This document shows positions 37,646 through 47,252 of a stretch of 64,000 nucleotides of DNA, one piece after another. Position numbers and translations under genes: made by a program. Origin of the DNA: Aquimarina agarivorans (GTDB lineage Bacteria > Bacteroidota > Bacteroidia > Flavobacteriales > Flavobacteriaceae); contig NZ_AFPB01000152.1 in assembly GCF_000218485.1 (NCBI RefSeq), forward strand, positions 36,386 through 100,385. The letters are read 5' to 3'. Position 1 is the first letter of the stretch. Each line of letters begins with the position of its first letter. The notes under the pieces were generated by a model. That model saw nothing but the letters and a program-made list of their open reading frames with translations, searched no databases and had not been told where the DNA came from.

Positions 37646-38206
37646 TTAATGCCTGCAAAAACCTTTCCATGAAATTTCAATGGCTTGTTTTATATGGCGT
37701 TCCTCAAGGTCAACTAGGTCGTTTTCATGAATTTTAACAATACTGACAACGCTACCAAAAAACAGTTCTTGCATTACAAGGGTGTTAAATTGCCGGAAAG
37801 TTTTCTCTTGAATTCTCTTTCTAAAAAACTGTTCAATATCGGCATAATATACCCTTGTTTTCTCCTTTAATCTTAAAGGAATTTCAGGTGAACGCCCAAT
37901 TTGTTCCGAAAAAATAAAAGCCAACGGATTGTCAATAAAATAGTGGTACAAATTTAACCACATTATTTGGTACTTTTTTCTGCCATCTTCTGTGTTTTCG
38001 GTATTACGCATAATTACGGTACCAAAATCTTCAGTAAGAATGGTGTATAACTCTTCAATTATTTCTTCCTTTTTCTTAAAATGATGATAAAGGGTGCCTT
38101 TAGCAACATCGGCAGCTTTAATAATATCAGTTAAGGAAGTATTTTCAATTCCTTTTGTTGTAATTAATTCTAAAGTAACTTGGAGGATAAGTGATTTTTT
38201 GTTCAA
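37646..38206 (-). CDS. TetR/AcrR family transcriptional regulator
   Basis: DNA-binding repressor of 186 residues. The helix-turn-helix is IENTSLTDIIKAADVAKGTLYHHFKKKEEII with the typical GTLYHHF recognition helix. The C-terminal ligand domain is not assigned. It lies 7 bases downstream of tspO and is presumably transcribed with it, so it may regulate that operon or respond to the same ligand. The operator could not be seen by eye. Confidence 0.9.
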   Translation of the reverse strand: MNKKSLILQVTLELITTKGIENTSLTDIIKAADVAKGTLYHHFKKKEEIIEELYTILTEDFGTVIMRNTENTEDGRKKYQIMWLNLYHYFIDNPLAFIFSEQIGRSPEIPLRLKEKTRVYYADIEQFFRKRIQEKTFRQFNTLVMQELFFGSVVSIVKIHENDLVDLEERHIKQAIEISWKGFCRH

Positions 38207-38213
38207 ATCTAAA

Positions 38214-38687
38214 TTAATTTAATTGCCATATACTAAAATTCAACACTGAGGCGAAAGCTACCCATATTATATATGGAATAAGCAAGTAGGCGGCATTCGT
38301 ATTTACTATTTTAAACCATTTGTAGGTAAAAAGTAGTAAAACCAATAATCCTATAATTACTAAAAGCGCCCCGAAAATTTCGTTGAGTCCAAAAAACACT
38401 AAAGACCATGAAATATTTAGTATTAATTGAAATCCAAAATGATATAACGCAGTTTTAACCCATTTATGATAAAACCCGTGATTCCAAATTTTACCAGCAG
38501 CTATTCCCATAAGAATATACAGTACTGTCCATACCGGACCGAATACATAATTTGGGGGGTTAAATGATGGTTTGATTAGTGTTGGATACCACGTGTTTAC
38601 TGATGTTTGAGTGGCTGCGGCTCCAATAGCTCCCGCTACGAGACAAACGACAACCGAGATGATAATTTTTATTGTTTTTTTATTCAT
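38214..38687 (-). CDS. TspO/MBR family protein
   Basis: Five-helix membrane protein of 157 residues that binds tetrapyrroles or related ligands. Conserved features are the segment TWYPTLIKPSFNPPNYVFGPVW, the WTVLYILMGIAAG helix and the closing PYIIWVAFASVLNFSIWQLN. Function in bacteria ranges from porphyrin breakdown to stress response. It is followed by the TetR gene on the same strand and divergent from mvaD. Confidence 0.93.
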   Translation of the reverse strand: MNKKTIKIIISVVVCLVAGAIGAAATQTSVNTWYPTLIKPSFNPPNYVFGPVWTVLYILMGIAAGKIWNHGFYHKWVKTALYHFGFQLILNISWSLVFFGLNEIFGALLVIIGLLVLLLFTYKWFKIVNTNAAYLLIPYIIWVAFASVLNFSIWQLN

Positions 38688-38779
38688 TTTTTTAACACTG
38701 CTTGTCTAAAATACTATTTTTTTTGAAAAGCATTTTAAATATCGGTTAATCAAAAGCTATATTTGTTCAAAATTTTATT

Positions 38780-39859
38780 TTGAGTACAACATACAAGTCC
38801 ATCGGTTCTTCATACAACAAAAAACAAGGTAAAGTAGCTTTTGCTGCACCAAGTAATATTGCTTTGGTTAAATACTGGGGGAAACGTCCTGTGCAACTTC
38901 CCGAAAATGCCTCGTTGAGTTTTACATTGAATGTATGCAGAACGGAAACAGCCATTGCTTATAAAAAAAGAGCGGTCTCAGGAAATGACTTTTCAATTAC
39001 ATTCTTATTCGAAGGTGCTCCAAAACCTAGTTTTGTACCTAAAATTCATACGTTTTTTGAGCGCATAGCACCTTATTGTTTGTTTTTAAAAGATTTTGAA
39101 TTTATTATCGATAGTAAAAATACCTTTCCGCATAGTAGCGGTATAGCTTCGTCAGCTAGTGGAATGAGTGCTTTAGCTATGTGTTTGGTTGAAATAGAGT
39201 GTGAACTGGGTGGTTTGCTTAGCGCAGTAGAAAGAAAAGAAAAAGCTTCATTTTTAGCACGTTTGGGGTCGGGAAGCGCATGCCGAAGTATTGAAGGACC
39301 TGTAACTATTTGGGGGAAACATCAAATAATAAACAAGTCCAGCAATGAGTTTGCTGTACCATTTGAAGGAGAATTACATCCAATTTTTAGAAATTACCAA
39401 GATACAGTTTTGCTGATTGATAAAGGTGAAAAGCAAGTAAGCAGTACAGTTGGGCATAATTTGATGTACGGTCATCCATTTGCAAAAGCAAGGTTTGAAC
39501 AGGCTAATGCTAATTTAGAAAAACTGAACGCGGTATTGCAAAACGGTGATATGGATCAGTTTATTGAAATAGTAGAAAGCGAAGCGCTTACTTTGCATGC
39601 TATGATGATGACTTCATTACCTTATTTTATTTTAATGAAGTCGAATACCTTAGAAGTTATAAATGCGATTTGGAATTACCGTAAAGCTTCCGAAATACCC
39701 GTATGTTTTACTTTGGATGCAGGAGCAAATGTACACGTGCTGTATCCTGAAAGACATAAAAAGGAGGTGATGGAATTCATAAACGAGGAATTGGCAGAAA
39801 AATGTCAGAATAAACAGTATATATGTGATAATCTAGGATTTGGAGCTAAAAAATTGTAA
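38780..39859 (+). CDS. mvaD: Diphosphomevalonate decarboxylase
   Basis: Last enzyme of the mevalonate pathway, converting mevalonate diphosphate to isopentenyl diphosphate with ATP. The product has 359 residues and GHMP fold. The substrate loop is APSNIALVKYWGKRP near residue 23 and the ATP loop is PHSSGIASSASGMSALAM near residue 118. The TTG at 38780 is the start, because the next ATG lies deep inside the protein. A TATATTTG box just upstream (38758-38765) may be the promoter element. It heads the isoprenoid gene cluster. Confidence 0.94.
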   Translation: MSTTYKSIGSSYNKKQGKVAFAAPSNIALVKYWGKRPVQLPENASLSFTLNVCRTETAIAYKKRAVSGNDFSITFLFEGAPKPSFVPKIHTFFERIAPYCLFLKDFEFIIDSKNTFPHSSGIASSASGMSALAMCLVEIECELGGLLSAVERKEKASFLARLGSGSACRSIEGPVTIWGKHQIINKSSNEFAVPFEGELHPIFRNYQDTVLLIDKGEKQVSSTVGHNLMYGHPFAKARFEQANANLEKLNAVLQNGDMDQFIEIVESEALTLHAMMMTSLPYFILMKSNTLEVINAIWNYRKASEIPVCFTLDAGANVHVLYPERHKKEVMEFINEELAEKCQNKQYICDNLGFGAKKL

Positions 39860-39886
39860 TTTTGTAATTAACAAAAATTTTAAAGT

Positions 39887-40822
39887 TTGAAAGGGCCTTT
39901 ATTTTATTCTAAAATTCTTCTTTTTGGGGAGTATGGGATTATTAAAAATTCCAAAGGGCTCTCTATTCCTTATAATTTTTATAATGGCGCTTTAAAATCA
40001 GCTACTGATTTAACGGAAAAGGCGGCAGCATCCAATAAAAGCTTATTGAAATTAGCTACTTATTTGGATGAAAATGCAAAACCTGATTTGGTGGTTTTTA
40101 ATACTCCTAGGCTTTTTAAAGATATTGCTAACGGAATGTATTTTGATAGCAGTATTCCACAAGGGTATGGCGTAGGGAGTAGCGGAGCACTGGTAGCGGC
40201 TATTTATGACAAGTACGCTGAAGATAAAATTACTGTTCTTGAAAATTTAACTAGAGATAAGCTATTAAAACTTAAGCAAATTTTTTCATACATGGAATCG
40301 TTTTTCCATGGGAATAGTTCTGGTTTAGATCCTTTAAATAGCTATTTAAGTCTGCCTATATTAATCCACTCTAAGGATAATGTGGAAACGGCAGGTATTC
40401 CATCGCAAAAACAACATGAAAATAAAGGTGCTGTTTTTTTACTCGATAGTGGTGTAGTTGGAGAAACTGCCCCAATGGTCAACATTTTTATGGAAAAAAT
40501 GAAGCAAGATGGTTTTCGAACTATGCTAAAAAATAAATTTGTAAAACACACGGATGCTTGTGTTGAGGATTTTTTAAGTGGCAATGTGACTTCATTATTT
40601 TCAAACATAAAGCAACTGTCTCGTACAGTTTTAGATCACTTTAAACCCATGATACCATCGCAATTCCATGCATTATGGAAACAAGGTATCGAAACCAATG
40701 ATTATTACCTAAAATTATGCGGCTCAGGTGGCGGAGGTTATATTTTAGGGTTTGCTATGGATTATGAAAAAGCACAAAAAGCATTGAAAGATTATCAGTT
40801 GGAAGTGGTGTATCATTTCTAA
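39887..40822 (+). CDS. Mevalonate kinase (GHMP kinase)
   Basis: GHMP kinase of 311 residues that phosphorylates mevalonate, judged from its position after mvaD and from family features. The N-terminal strand is YSKILLFGEYGIIKNSKG, the ATP loop PQGYGVGSSGALVAAIYDKY near residue 87 and the C-terminal KLCGSGGGGYILGFA near residue 278. The start codon is TTG at 39887, 27 bases after mvaD. Phosphomevalonate kinase cannot be excluded from sequence alone, but length and the GEYG start favour mevalonate kinase. Confidence 0.9.
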   Translation: MKGPLFYSKILLFGEYGIIKNSKGLSIPYNFYNGALKSATDLTEKAAASNKSLLKLATYLDENAKPDLVVFNTPRLFKDIANGMYFDSSIPQGYGVGSSGALVAAIYDKYAEDKITVLENLTRDKLLKLKQIFSYMESFFHGNSSGLDPLNSYLSLPILIHSKDNVETAGIPSQKQHENKGAVFLLDSGVVGETAPMVNIFMEKMKQDGFRTMLKNKFVKHTDACVEDFLSGNVTSLFSNIKQLSRTVLDHFKPMIPSQFHALWKQGIETNDYYLKLCGSGGGGYILGFAMDYEKAQKALKDYQLEVVYHF

Positions 40823-40870
40823 ATTATGATTATTTTTATTTTATGCAACCCCGCATAAATACATTTTAAC

Positions 40871-41779
40871 ATGCCCAACTTTTCCAGAAAAATCAAATGG
40901 TTTTTTTATAAGTCATTTAGTTTGCTTTCAGTAATACGGGGTTATAATGTGCTGGTAGTACTTTTAGCCCAGTATGTAACAAGCATTTTTATTTTATCGG
41001 GTAAAAATTCATTTAGGGCTGTGTTGTTGGACGAAAGCCTTTTTTGTATTGTTTTTGCCTCTGCTATTACTATTGCATCGGGCTACATTATCAATAATTT
41101 TTACGATAGTGAAAAGGATTTGATAAACAGGCCCCAAAAATATCAGTTAGATCGTTTAGTCAGCCAACAAACCAAATTAACCATCTATTTTATAGCCAAC
41201 TTTATTGCCGTAATTATTGCTAGTTACGTTTCATTTAGAGCAGTATTGTTTTTTTCAGGCTACATTTTTGCAATTTGGTTGTACTCGCACAAGCTTAAAC
41301 GATTGTTGTTTATTAAAAATATTGTAGCCACGTTTTTGGCAATTTTGCCATTTTTTGCCATTTTTTTATACTATAAAAATTACGATTCCGTAATCTTTGT
41401 ACATGCTACCTTTTTAGGTTTGATTATACTTATGCGTGAATTGGTCAAAGATTTAGAAAATTTGAGGGGAGATGCTGCCGTAGGGAATAGAACAATACCA
41501 ATTGTTTTTGGTGAGTCGGCATCAAAAAAAATATTAGTAGGGTTAGCTATAGCTTCAATTGGTACTGCAATGTCATTGGTATATATTTTTCCATTAGGAA
41601 AGATGTATTATTTTTTTTGGATGACAGCTGTAATGCTGTTGTTGTTTGGAGTTCTTTTAAAAAAAGCCAGTACCAAAAAGCAATACGTAGTGTTGCATAA
41701 TTTGCTCAAGTTTGTTATTGTTACTGGGGTATTTTGTATTACGCTTATTGAATTGTCTTGGTTAAAAAGACTGCTTTAA
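40871..41779 (+). CDS. UbiA family prenyltransferase (geranylgeranylglycerol-phosphate synthase-like)
   Basis: Polytopic membrane enzyme of 302 residues with eight or nine helices. The two aspartate-rich metal motifs are seen as NNFYDSEKDLINRPQK near residue 75 and LMRELVKDLENLRGD near residue 190. Bacteroidota relatives are commonly labelled geranylgeranylglycerol-phosphate geranylgeranyltransferase. The aromatic or glycerol acceptor cannot be read from sequence. It continues the isoprenoid cluster, 48 bases after the kinase gene. Confidence 0.87.
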   Translation: MPNFSRKIKWFFYKSFSLLSVIRGYNVLVVLLAQYVTSIFILSGKNSFRAVLLDESLFCIVFASAITIASGYIINNFYDSEKDLINRPQKYQLDRLVSQQTKLTIYFIANFIAVIIASYVSFRAVLFFSGYIFAIWLYSHKLKRLLFIKNIVATFLAILPFFAIFLYYKNYDSVIFVHATFLGLIILMRELVKDLENLRGDAAVGNRTIPIVFGESASKKILVGLAIASIGTAMSLVYIFPLGKMYYFFWMTAVMLLLFGVLLKKASTKKQYVVLHNLLKFVIVTGVFCITLIELSWLKRLL

Positions 41780-42066
41780 ATGAAAGTCAAACAATTTTGG
41801 TTTTATTTGATTGTTTTTCTTTTGTGACTCAACATTTTCAAATTGGTTTAAATTAGCCATTGATACTGTTTTCAATAGTGAATTTCTCTTTTTAAGTGTT
41901 TTTTTACATGATACTTCGTACTGTAGGTAAAATTATGGTCATACATACTTCCTTGTAAAACAAAAAATTCCTAATTTATAGTTGAGTTATTTAAAATGAG
42001 ATCTAGCATAACTATTAAGTCATGCAGATCTTTGTAAAAAATAAAGTAAGCGCGGGTATAATAGTC
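41780..42066. other. Gene-free spacer before the pseudouridine synthase
   Basis: About 290 bases without a supported gene, hairpin terminator or RNA. A TATCTTTG box at 42067-42074 ends it and may drive the downstream gene. Confidence 0.4.
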
Positions 42067-42089
42067 TATCTTTGCGCAAATTTTAAGTT

Positions 42090-42932
42090 ATGAGTCAGGC
42101 TCAGAATAATCGAAACAAAAAGTCTACAGGTTTACGCAAAGGGAAAAGTGTTCAAAAAAAGAACATGGAAAAGCCGCAACAAGCCCGGCCTATAAAATCC
42201 AAAAAGCAGGCAGCACAAAGTCCGGACACCATGCGTTTGAATAAATATATTGGTAATTCGGGGATATGTACGCGTAAAGATGCGGATTTATACATTTCAA
42301 CTGGGAGTGTAAAAGTAAATGGAGTAGTAGTAACTGAAATGGGTTATAAAGTAAAACTTACTGATGAAGTTCGATTTGATGGGCAGCTGATCCGACCTGT
42401 AAAAAACGCATACATATTAATCAATAAACCAAAAGGGTATACGATTGCGGCAAATACAAGCAACGAAAAAAAATCGGTATACGCATTATTACAAGCGGCT
42501 TCAAAATCGTTTTTAAAGCCGGTAGGCAAAATGGAGCGTAATAGTTCGGGGTTATTGTTGCTTTCTAATGATGATTCATTTTTAGGTAATATGAATGGCT
42601 CAGGAAGAATTCGCCAGATTTATCATGTGGAACTGGATAAAAATTTAGTACAACAAGATTTTGAAAAAATATTAGAAGGTGTACGTATCGATGATCATAT
42701 TGTAAAAGTACAAGAGCTTTCGTTTGTTAGTGATGCTTCTAAACGCGAAATTGGCATACAGCTAAATTCTCAAAAAAACAGAATTGTTACCCGAATATTT
42801 GAGGCGCTAGGTTATAAAGTTAACCATTTGGATCGTGTTGTTTTTGGCGGATTGACTAAAAAAGACCTTCCTAGAGGACGTTGGAGAGAGTTGTCCAAAC
42901 AAGAAGTGATTAATATGAGGATGTTGGCTTAG
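42090..42932 (+). CDS. RsuA/RluF family pseudouridine synthase with catalytic Asp replaced by Glu
   Basis: rRNA-modifying enzyme family member of 280 residues. A Lys/Arg/Gln-rich N-terminal extension (1-48) precedes an S4 RNA-binding domain (about 49-105, MRLNKYIGNSGICTRKDAD). The synthase domain has YILINKPKGYT and the active-site motif at PVGKMERNSSGLLLLSND. In this family the motif is normally G-R-L/M-D-R, with the aspartate as the catalytic nucleophile; here the codon is GAG, so Glu stands in its place (near residue 151). The RNA-binding parts are intact. It may be inactive or an RNA-binding remnant. It ends the isoprenoid cluster region. Confidence 0.9.
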   Translation: MSQAQNNRNKKSTGLRKGKSVQKKNMEKPQQARPIKSKKQAAQSPDTMRLNKYIGNSGICTRKDADLYISTGSVKVNGVVVTEMGYKVKLTDEVRFDGQLIRPVKNAYILINKPKGYTIAANTSNEKKSVYALLQAASKSFLKPVGKMERNSSGLLLLSNDDSFLGNMNGSGRIRQIYHVELDKNLVQQDFEKILEGVRIDDHIVKVQELSFVSDASKREIGIQLNSQKNRIVTRIFEALGYKVNHLDRVVFGGLTKKDLPRGRWRELSKQEVINMRMLA

Positions 42933-42980
42933 TTATAGCTGGAAATTTGGAACAGGATGTTGTTTCAAAGTTGTACCACT

Positions 42981-43427
42981 TTACTTATTGTTTAATTCAG
43001 CTTCCCGCATGGGCATGGCATCTATTTTTGTAAATAATTTTTTGGCGCTTATTACTTTGGTCTGGTTCATTTTTACACCACCATCTTAACCAATTAGTAT
43101 TACGCGGAAAGGGGCTTTATTATCAATATACTTTTTATGTATTTGGTTGGCGATTACCCAGTCTGTTTTTTTGTCATCGGAATAATCTGTTATGCGATAT
43201 TTGTTTTTTTGAATTTCAATTAACACTAATTTTCGTTCTATAAAATTATCCTTTAGGTTGCTAATTTCCTTTAATTGCGTCTGCGTTTGTTGGTTAATTG
43301 AGTCATTTGTAACGACTAAAAACAGTCTGTTTTTCCATTTGTAGTTATCTAAATTCAACTTTTGACTGTAAGTTTGATTGATCGTAAACAGGATAATACT
43401 ATATAAAAGTACTTTTGGATTTTTCAT
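42981..43427 (-). pseudogene. DUF4174 domain protein with an internal stop
   Basis: Small secreted protein of unknown function. The first 113 residues have a signal peptide (MKNPKVLLYSIILFTINQTYS) and the DUF4174 hallmark LDNYKWKNRLFLVV and APFRVILIG. The frame then meets TAA (43086-43088), but the same frame continues DGGVKMNQTKVISAKKLFTK and IDAMPMREAELNNK to a stop at 42981. That matches the normal family end, where lysine (AAA) stands at the stop position. So a single A-to-T change probably truncated a 148-residue protein. It is convergent with the pseudouridine synthase gene. Confidence 0.82.
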
Positions 43428-43684
43428 ATTAATTGTTTTAGTAATACTACCGTTTTAATCTTTAAATTGACCATTTTTTTTGAAATGAGACACTAGAGTA
43501 TAGTTACGGTTGTGCTTTTAATTTTGTTTAATCATAAAACTCTTAATTTTTATTTGAGTAATTTAGAATTAGAACCAAAATAATTGATAGCAGCGTTATC
43601 TCTCAGATTTTAAAAAATGTAATCTCAAATGTACAATTCCCTTATTTTGATCTTAAAAAACTGATTGCTATTAAAGATAAGACT

Positions 43685-45078
43685 CTAATTTTTCTTTGTT
43701 TGTTGTAATCCATTTTTAAAAGCGCTGAAAAAAAATTCGTAAACAAAAAAGACAATCACAATAAGATATTCTAGAGCAACCAAGCTTAAATTTTCTTTAA
43801 ATTCAGGATTGGAATACGCAAAATAGCTAAAAATTACGGTTAAGCTCCAAACCCAAAGGTATTTAAAATGGGTAAAGCAAGACAAAGCTAAGGGAATAGT
43901 CAAATACCAAGGGTGTACTGTGGTTGATAAAAACAGGTATGATGTAATAGCAAAAAGCATACTTTCGATTAGTACTTTGGGGTAATAATTTCTTCGCGCC
44001 AAGCTAAATATTGCAATAAATGAAATGGCTACTAAGGGTAAAATTTTTCCTGCTTTAGCAATAATATTCCAACCAACAATTTTGTAACCTATCCAACGTA
44101 CAATATAATAGATACTGGCATTAAATTCAAAATTCTGAAACCATAAACTGATAGTTTTACTAAAATTAGCTACAAATTGACTGGACAAAAAGGGAGCAAA
44201 TAATACTAAATTGGTGCCAATCACCAATAAACAAAATAACAAGTAATTTAAAATATCTTTTTTTTAGTTTGTACCCATTTTTTTGAGCTAAATAGGTGAG
44301 GAATAAAAAATAGAGCAAACACAGGTAAAAATAATAACGTAATTAATTTTACACTTATAGAAAGCCCTAATGCCACAGCGGCAATTATCCATTTTTTTTT
44401 GAATAAAAAATATAAGCTAAGAACTAAAAAGAAGGTCATAACGGCTTCAAAATGCAGGTTGCCTGTCAGTTCAATAATAACAAAGGGATTTAAGATATAC
44501 AGGAAAATGTTTTTAACAGGGAGTTGTAGTTGTTTAATTATTTTTTTTCCAAAATAAAGAATCCCAATATCAGCTAAAATTATTTGAATACGCATACTAA
44601 TTACACTGATGAGTATGGATTTACTTCCAAAAATGGCAGCTATAACGTAACAAAGTTGACTAAAAGGAGGGTAGTTAGTATAGTGGCTGGCATTAAGTTC
44701 TCCCATGCCTGTTACTAGTTTTTGAGCTTGATTTACAATAGGGTTACTTTGCGCTATTAAATTTTTTGGGGTATATAAATACGGATTGAATCCCTTTAAT
44801 AGCATGCGTCCGTCCCAAATAAAACGGTAGAAATCCTGTGAAAGTTCTGGGATTTCAAATAGCATCAGCATTCTAAATAAAATGGCTATTGTGGTTAATT
44901 GCTTTACCGAAAATACAGCATGTTGGATTAAATAATAGCTACAAGCAAATAGGCTGATCCAACAAGTTGCCAGTGTAATAAAATTTGTTCTTGGTAAAAA
45001 GTAGCTTACGTAAATATAAAGTAGGCAACTACATAATAGTACAAAAAGGGAAATGCTCCATTTTGCAGTCCATTTCAT
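43685..45078 (-). pseudogene. Polytopic mannosyltransferase-like membrane protein, frameshifted at A8
   Basis: Integral membrane glycosyltransferase (GT-C type, DUF2029-like), about 464 residues if repaired, with ten or more helices. The first frame starts MKWTAKWSISLFVLLCSC, contains FYRFIWDGRMLLKGFNPYLY with the loop-1 aspartate, and ends QTKKKIF at 44248. The second frame, from about 44257, continues DILNYLLFCLLVIGTNLVLF with STTVHPWYLTIPLAL. Adding one A to the eight A's (T8 on the + strand, 44258-44265) gives QTKKKDILNYLL. It overlaps the upstream glycosyltransferase by one base (TAATG). It would elongate a lipid-linked glycan using a polyprenyl sugar donor. Confidence 0.85.
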
Positions 45079-46556
45079 TATACTTTTGATAAAATGGATT
45101 TAAAGAAAACAAAAGCAAAACCAAAAAATAGCATGGTATGAAAAATAACCAAACCAAAATCCTGAAGCTGATATCCGCTGTACAATGCAAAAGCAAAATA
45201 ACACATTAAAAAAGCTTCAATTATGGTGTTTGTTGATAAATTTTTGTTGATGTATTTATTGTCCTTCCAGGAATCGCTTAAATTTTTCATATTGAATTTA
45301 GGAGTACGCACAAATTCACTTCGTTTTCCCAAATGCCCTTCTAGTACGGCAACACTATTATGTACTGAAAAACCCATGGCTACTGAAAAGAAAGTAAAAA
45401 ACATTTTGATATACGATAAAAAGTTTTTAGCTCCAGATCCATGAATTTCTTTGTAAGTAACCCAATAACACGTAAAAAATATAACCGTACTTAAAGCAAA
45501 AAATCCAATAAGGTTAAAATACCAGCTAAACATGGGATTACTGTTTTTAATATAAAGTATAGGCACGCTCATAACGGCAACAAAAAGTACCAACAAAAAC
45601 ATGGAGCTATTCAATAAGTGGAAAAAACTGTGCACTTTAGTGCTAAACGAAAGTTCTTTATTGGCCAATACAGATTTAAAGGTTTTTTTAAAGTTTTCAG
45701 CAGCACCCTTATTCCAACGGAATTGTTGCGATCGTGCTGCACTTATTACTACAGGGAGTTCGGCAGGAGTTTCTACTTGTTCTAAATACTTAAATTCCCA
45801 TTTTTTCAGTTGTGCACGGTAGCTTAAATCTAAATCTTCGGTAAGGGTATCGCCTTGCCAGTTGCCTGCATCAAGTATGCATGATTTACGCCAAATACCT
45901 GCGGTACCATTAAAATTAATAAAGTGTTTTTTTATGTTTCTACCTACTTGTTCCATGGTAAAATGGAAATCCAGAGCAAAGGCTTGTATTTTAGTAAGTA
46001 CTGAATAATCTCGATTAATATGTCCCCAACGTGTCTGAACCACGCCAATTTTAGGATTTTTAAAATGCGGAACAGTTTGTTTTAACCAGTCAGGTTTAGG
46101 TAAAAAGTCGGCGTCAAAAATGGCAATAAACTCACCCTTGGCTTCACAAAGTCCTTCTTTTAGTGCGCCTGCTTTAAAACCAGTACGATTGGTACGGTGT
46201 ATGTGTACAATATCAAGTCCTTTTTCCTTTAAGGCTTTTATTTTAGAAAGTGTAGTGTTGACAGATTCATCGGTAGAGTCATCTAAAACTTGTATTTCTA
46301 ATTTGTTGTTTGGATAATCCAACAGCGCAATATTATCCAACAAACGTTCCATCACGTAAAGTTCATTGTAAACAGGAAGCTGAACGGTTACGTGCGGGAC
46401 TTCGTTAGGATTGGATAAGTCAAAGGTGGGGCCATCTTCTTCTTGTGCTTTTTTCTTCGCTTTCAAATATGCAAAAAGTAAGTTTAGTTGTGCCAAACTG
46501 TACAAAAAGATAAATATTAAGGCGATAGTGTATGTAATTACAATTGCCAAGTCCAT
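45078..46556 (-). CDS. Processive-type family 2 glycosyltransferase (membrane)
   Basis: Membrane glycosyltransferase of 492 residues resembling cellulose-synthase-like or glucosylceramide-synthase-like enzymes. It has one N-terminal helix, a cytosolic GT2 domain (about 45-290) and four C-terminal helices. The motifs are VLDDSTDES, FDADFLPKPDW, TEDLDLSYRAQ and QQFRWNKGAAE (D, DxD, ED, QxxRW), which marks processive-type GT2 enzymes. It is middle in a four-gene leftward operon, 3 bases after the DPM-like gene. Confidence 0.92.
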   Translation of the reverse strand: MDLAIVITYTIALIFIFLYSLAQLNLLFAYLKAKKKAQEEDGPTFDLSNPNEVPHVTVQLPVYNELYVMERLLDNIALLDYPNNKLEIQVLDDSTDESVNTTLSKIKALKEKGLDIVHIHRTNRTGFKAGALKEGLCEAKGEFIAIFDADFLPKPDWLKQTVPHFKNPKIGVVQTRWGHINRDYSVLTKIQAFALDFHFTMEQVGRNIKKHFINFNGTAGIWRKSCILDAGNWQGDTLTEDLDLSYRAQLKKWEFKYLEQVETPAELPVVISAARSQQFRWNKGAAENFKKTFKSVLANKELSFSTKVHSFFHLLNSSMFLLVLFVAVMSVPILYIKNSNPMFSWYFNLIGFFALSTVIFFTCYWVTYKEIHGSGAKNFLSYIKMFFTFFSVAMGFSVHNSVAVLEGHLGKRSEFVRTPKFNMKNLSDSWKDNKYINKNLSTNTIIEAFLMCYFAFALYSGYQLQDFGLVIFHTMLFFGFAFVFFKSILSKV

Positions 46557-46559
46557 ATG

Positions 46560-47252
46560 TTAAAAACTGTATTTAAAAATCCAACTTAGTATTTTAATGC
46601 CTGCAAATATAGCACCTTTAATTGTGCCACTCACTTTTGAAACGCCAATTCGTTTTTTATAGTGCACAGGTATTTCGGTATAGGTTAGTTTATGTTTCAA
46701 TGCTTTTAGTTGCATTTCAACAGTCCAACCATAAGTTTTGTCTTCCATTTCAAGTAAAACTAACTTATCATATTTAATTGCTCTAAACGGTCCAAGGTCA
46801 GTAAAAGTTGATTTGAAAAGTAAGCGCATTAAAAAAGTAGCTAACCAATTACCAAACCGTTGCGGAAAGGTCATTGATCCTTTTTCGCGATACTCAGCAA
46901 CTCTGGCACCAATAACAAAATCAATATCTTTGGTTAATATAGGATCTAAAATATTGATCATTTCTTGCGGGTAGTCACTGTAGTCACCATCTAAAAAAAC
47001 AATGATGTCTGGAGTTGTTTTGCTTGCAGCTATACATTTAAGACCGCGTAAACAAGCGTTTCCGTAACCTTTATTAGGTTCATCTAAAACTGTTGCGCCA
47101 GCAAGTTTAGCTACTTTGGCAGTATTATCCGTAGAGCCATTATTGACAACAATTATTTCGGAAACAATATTGGGAATTTCAGCAATTACTTTAGGAAGTG
47201 AATCTTCCTCGTTAATTGCAGGAATAATAACTTTTATTTGGGAGTACTTCAA
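46560..47252 (-). CDS. Dolichyl-phosphate-mannose synthase-like family 2 glycosyltransferase
   Basis: Cytosolic GT2 enzyme of 230 residues resembling polyprenyl-phosphate sugar synthases. Motifs are VIIPAINEEDSLPKV, VVNNGSTDNTAKVA and VFLDGDYSDYPQEM; the last is the D-x-D type metal site. A hydrophobic C-terminal patch ends the protein. It overlaps the upstream small gene by four bases (ATGA) and precedes the processive GT2. It could make the lipid-linked sugar donor for the membrane transferase downstream. Confidence 0.92.
   Translation of the reverse strand: MKYSQIKVIIPAINEEDSLPKVIAEIPNIVSEIIVVNNGSTDNTAKVAKLAGATVLDEPNKGYGNACLRGLKCIAASKTTPDIIVFLDGDYSDYPQEMINILDPILTKDIDFVIGARVAEYREKGSMTFPQRFGNWLATFLMRLLFKSTFTDLGPFRAIKYDKLVLLEMEDKTYGWTVEMQLKALKHKLTYTEIPVHYKKRIGVSKVSGTIKGAIFAGIKILSWIFKYSF

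Noticed and set aside
37646..38687. TetR and TspO considered as a defence or resistance module
   Set aside because: No efflux pump, nuclease or restriction gene is adjacent; this is an ordinary regulator and membrane-protein pair.
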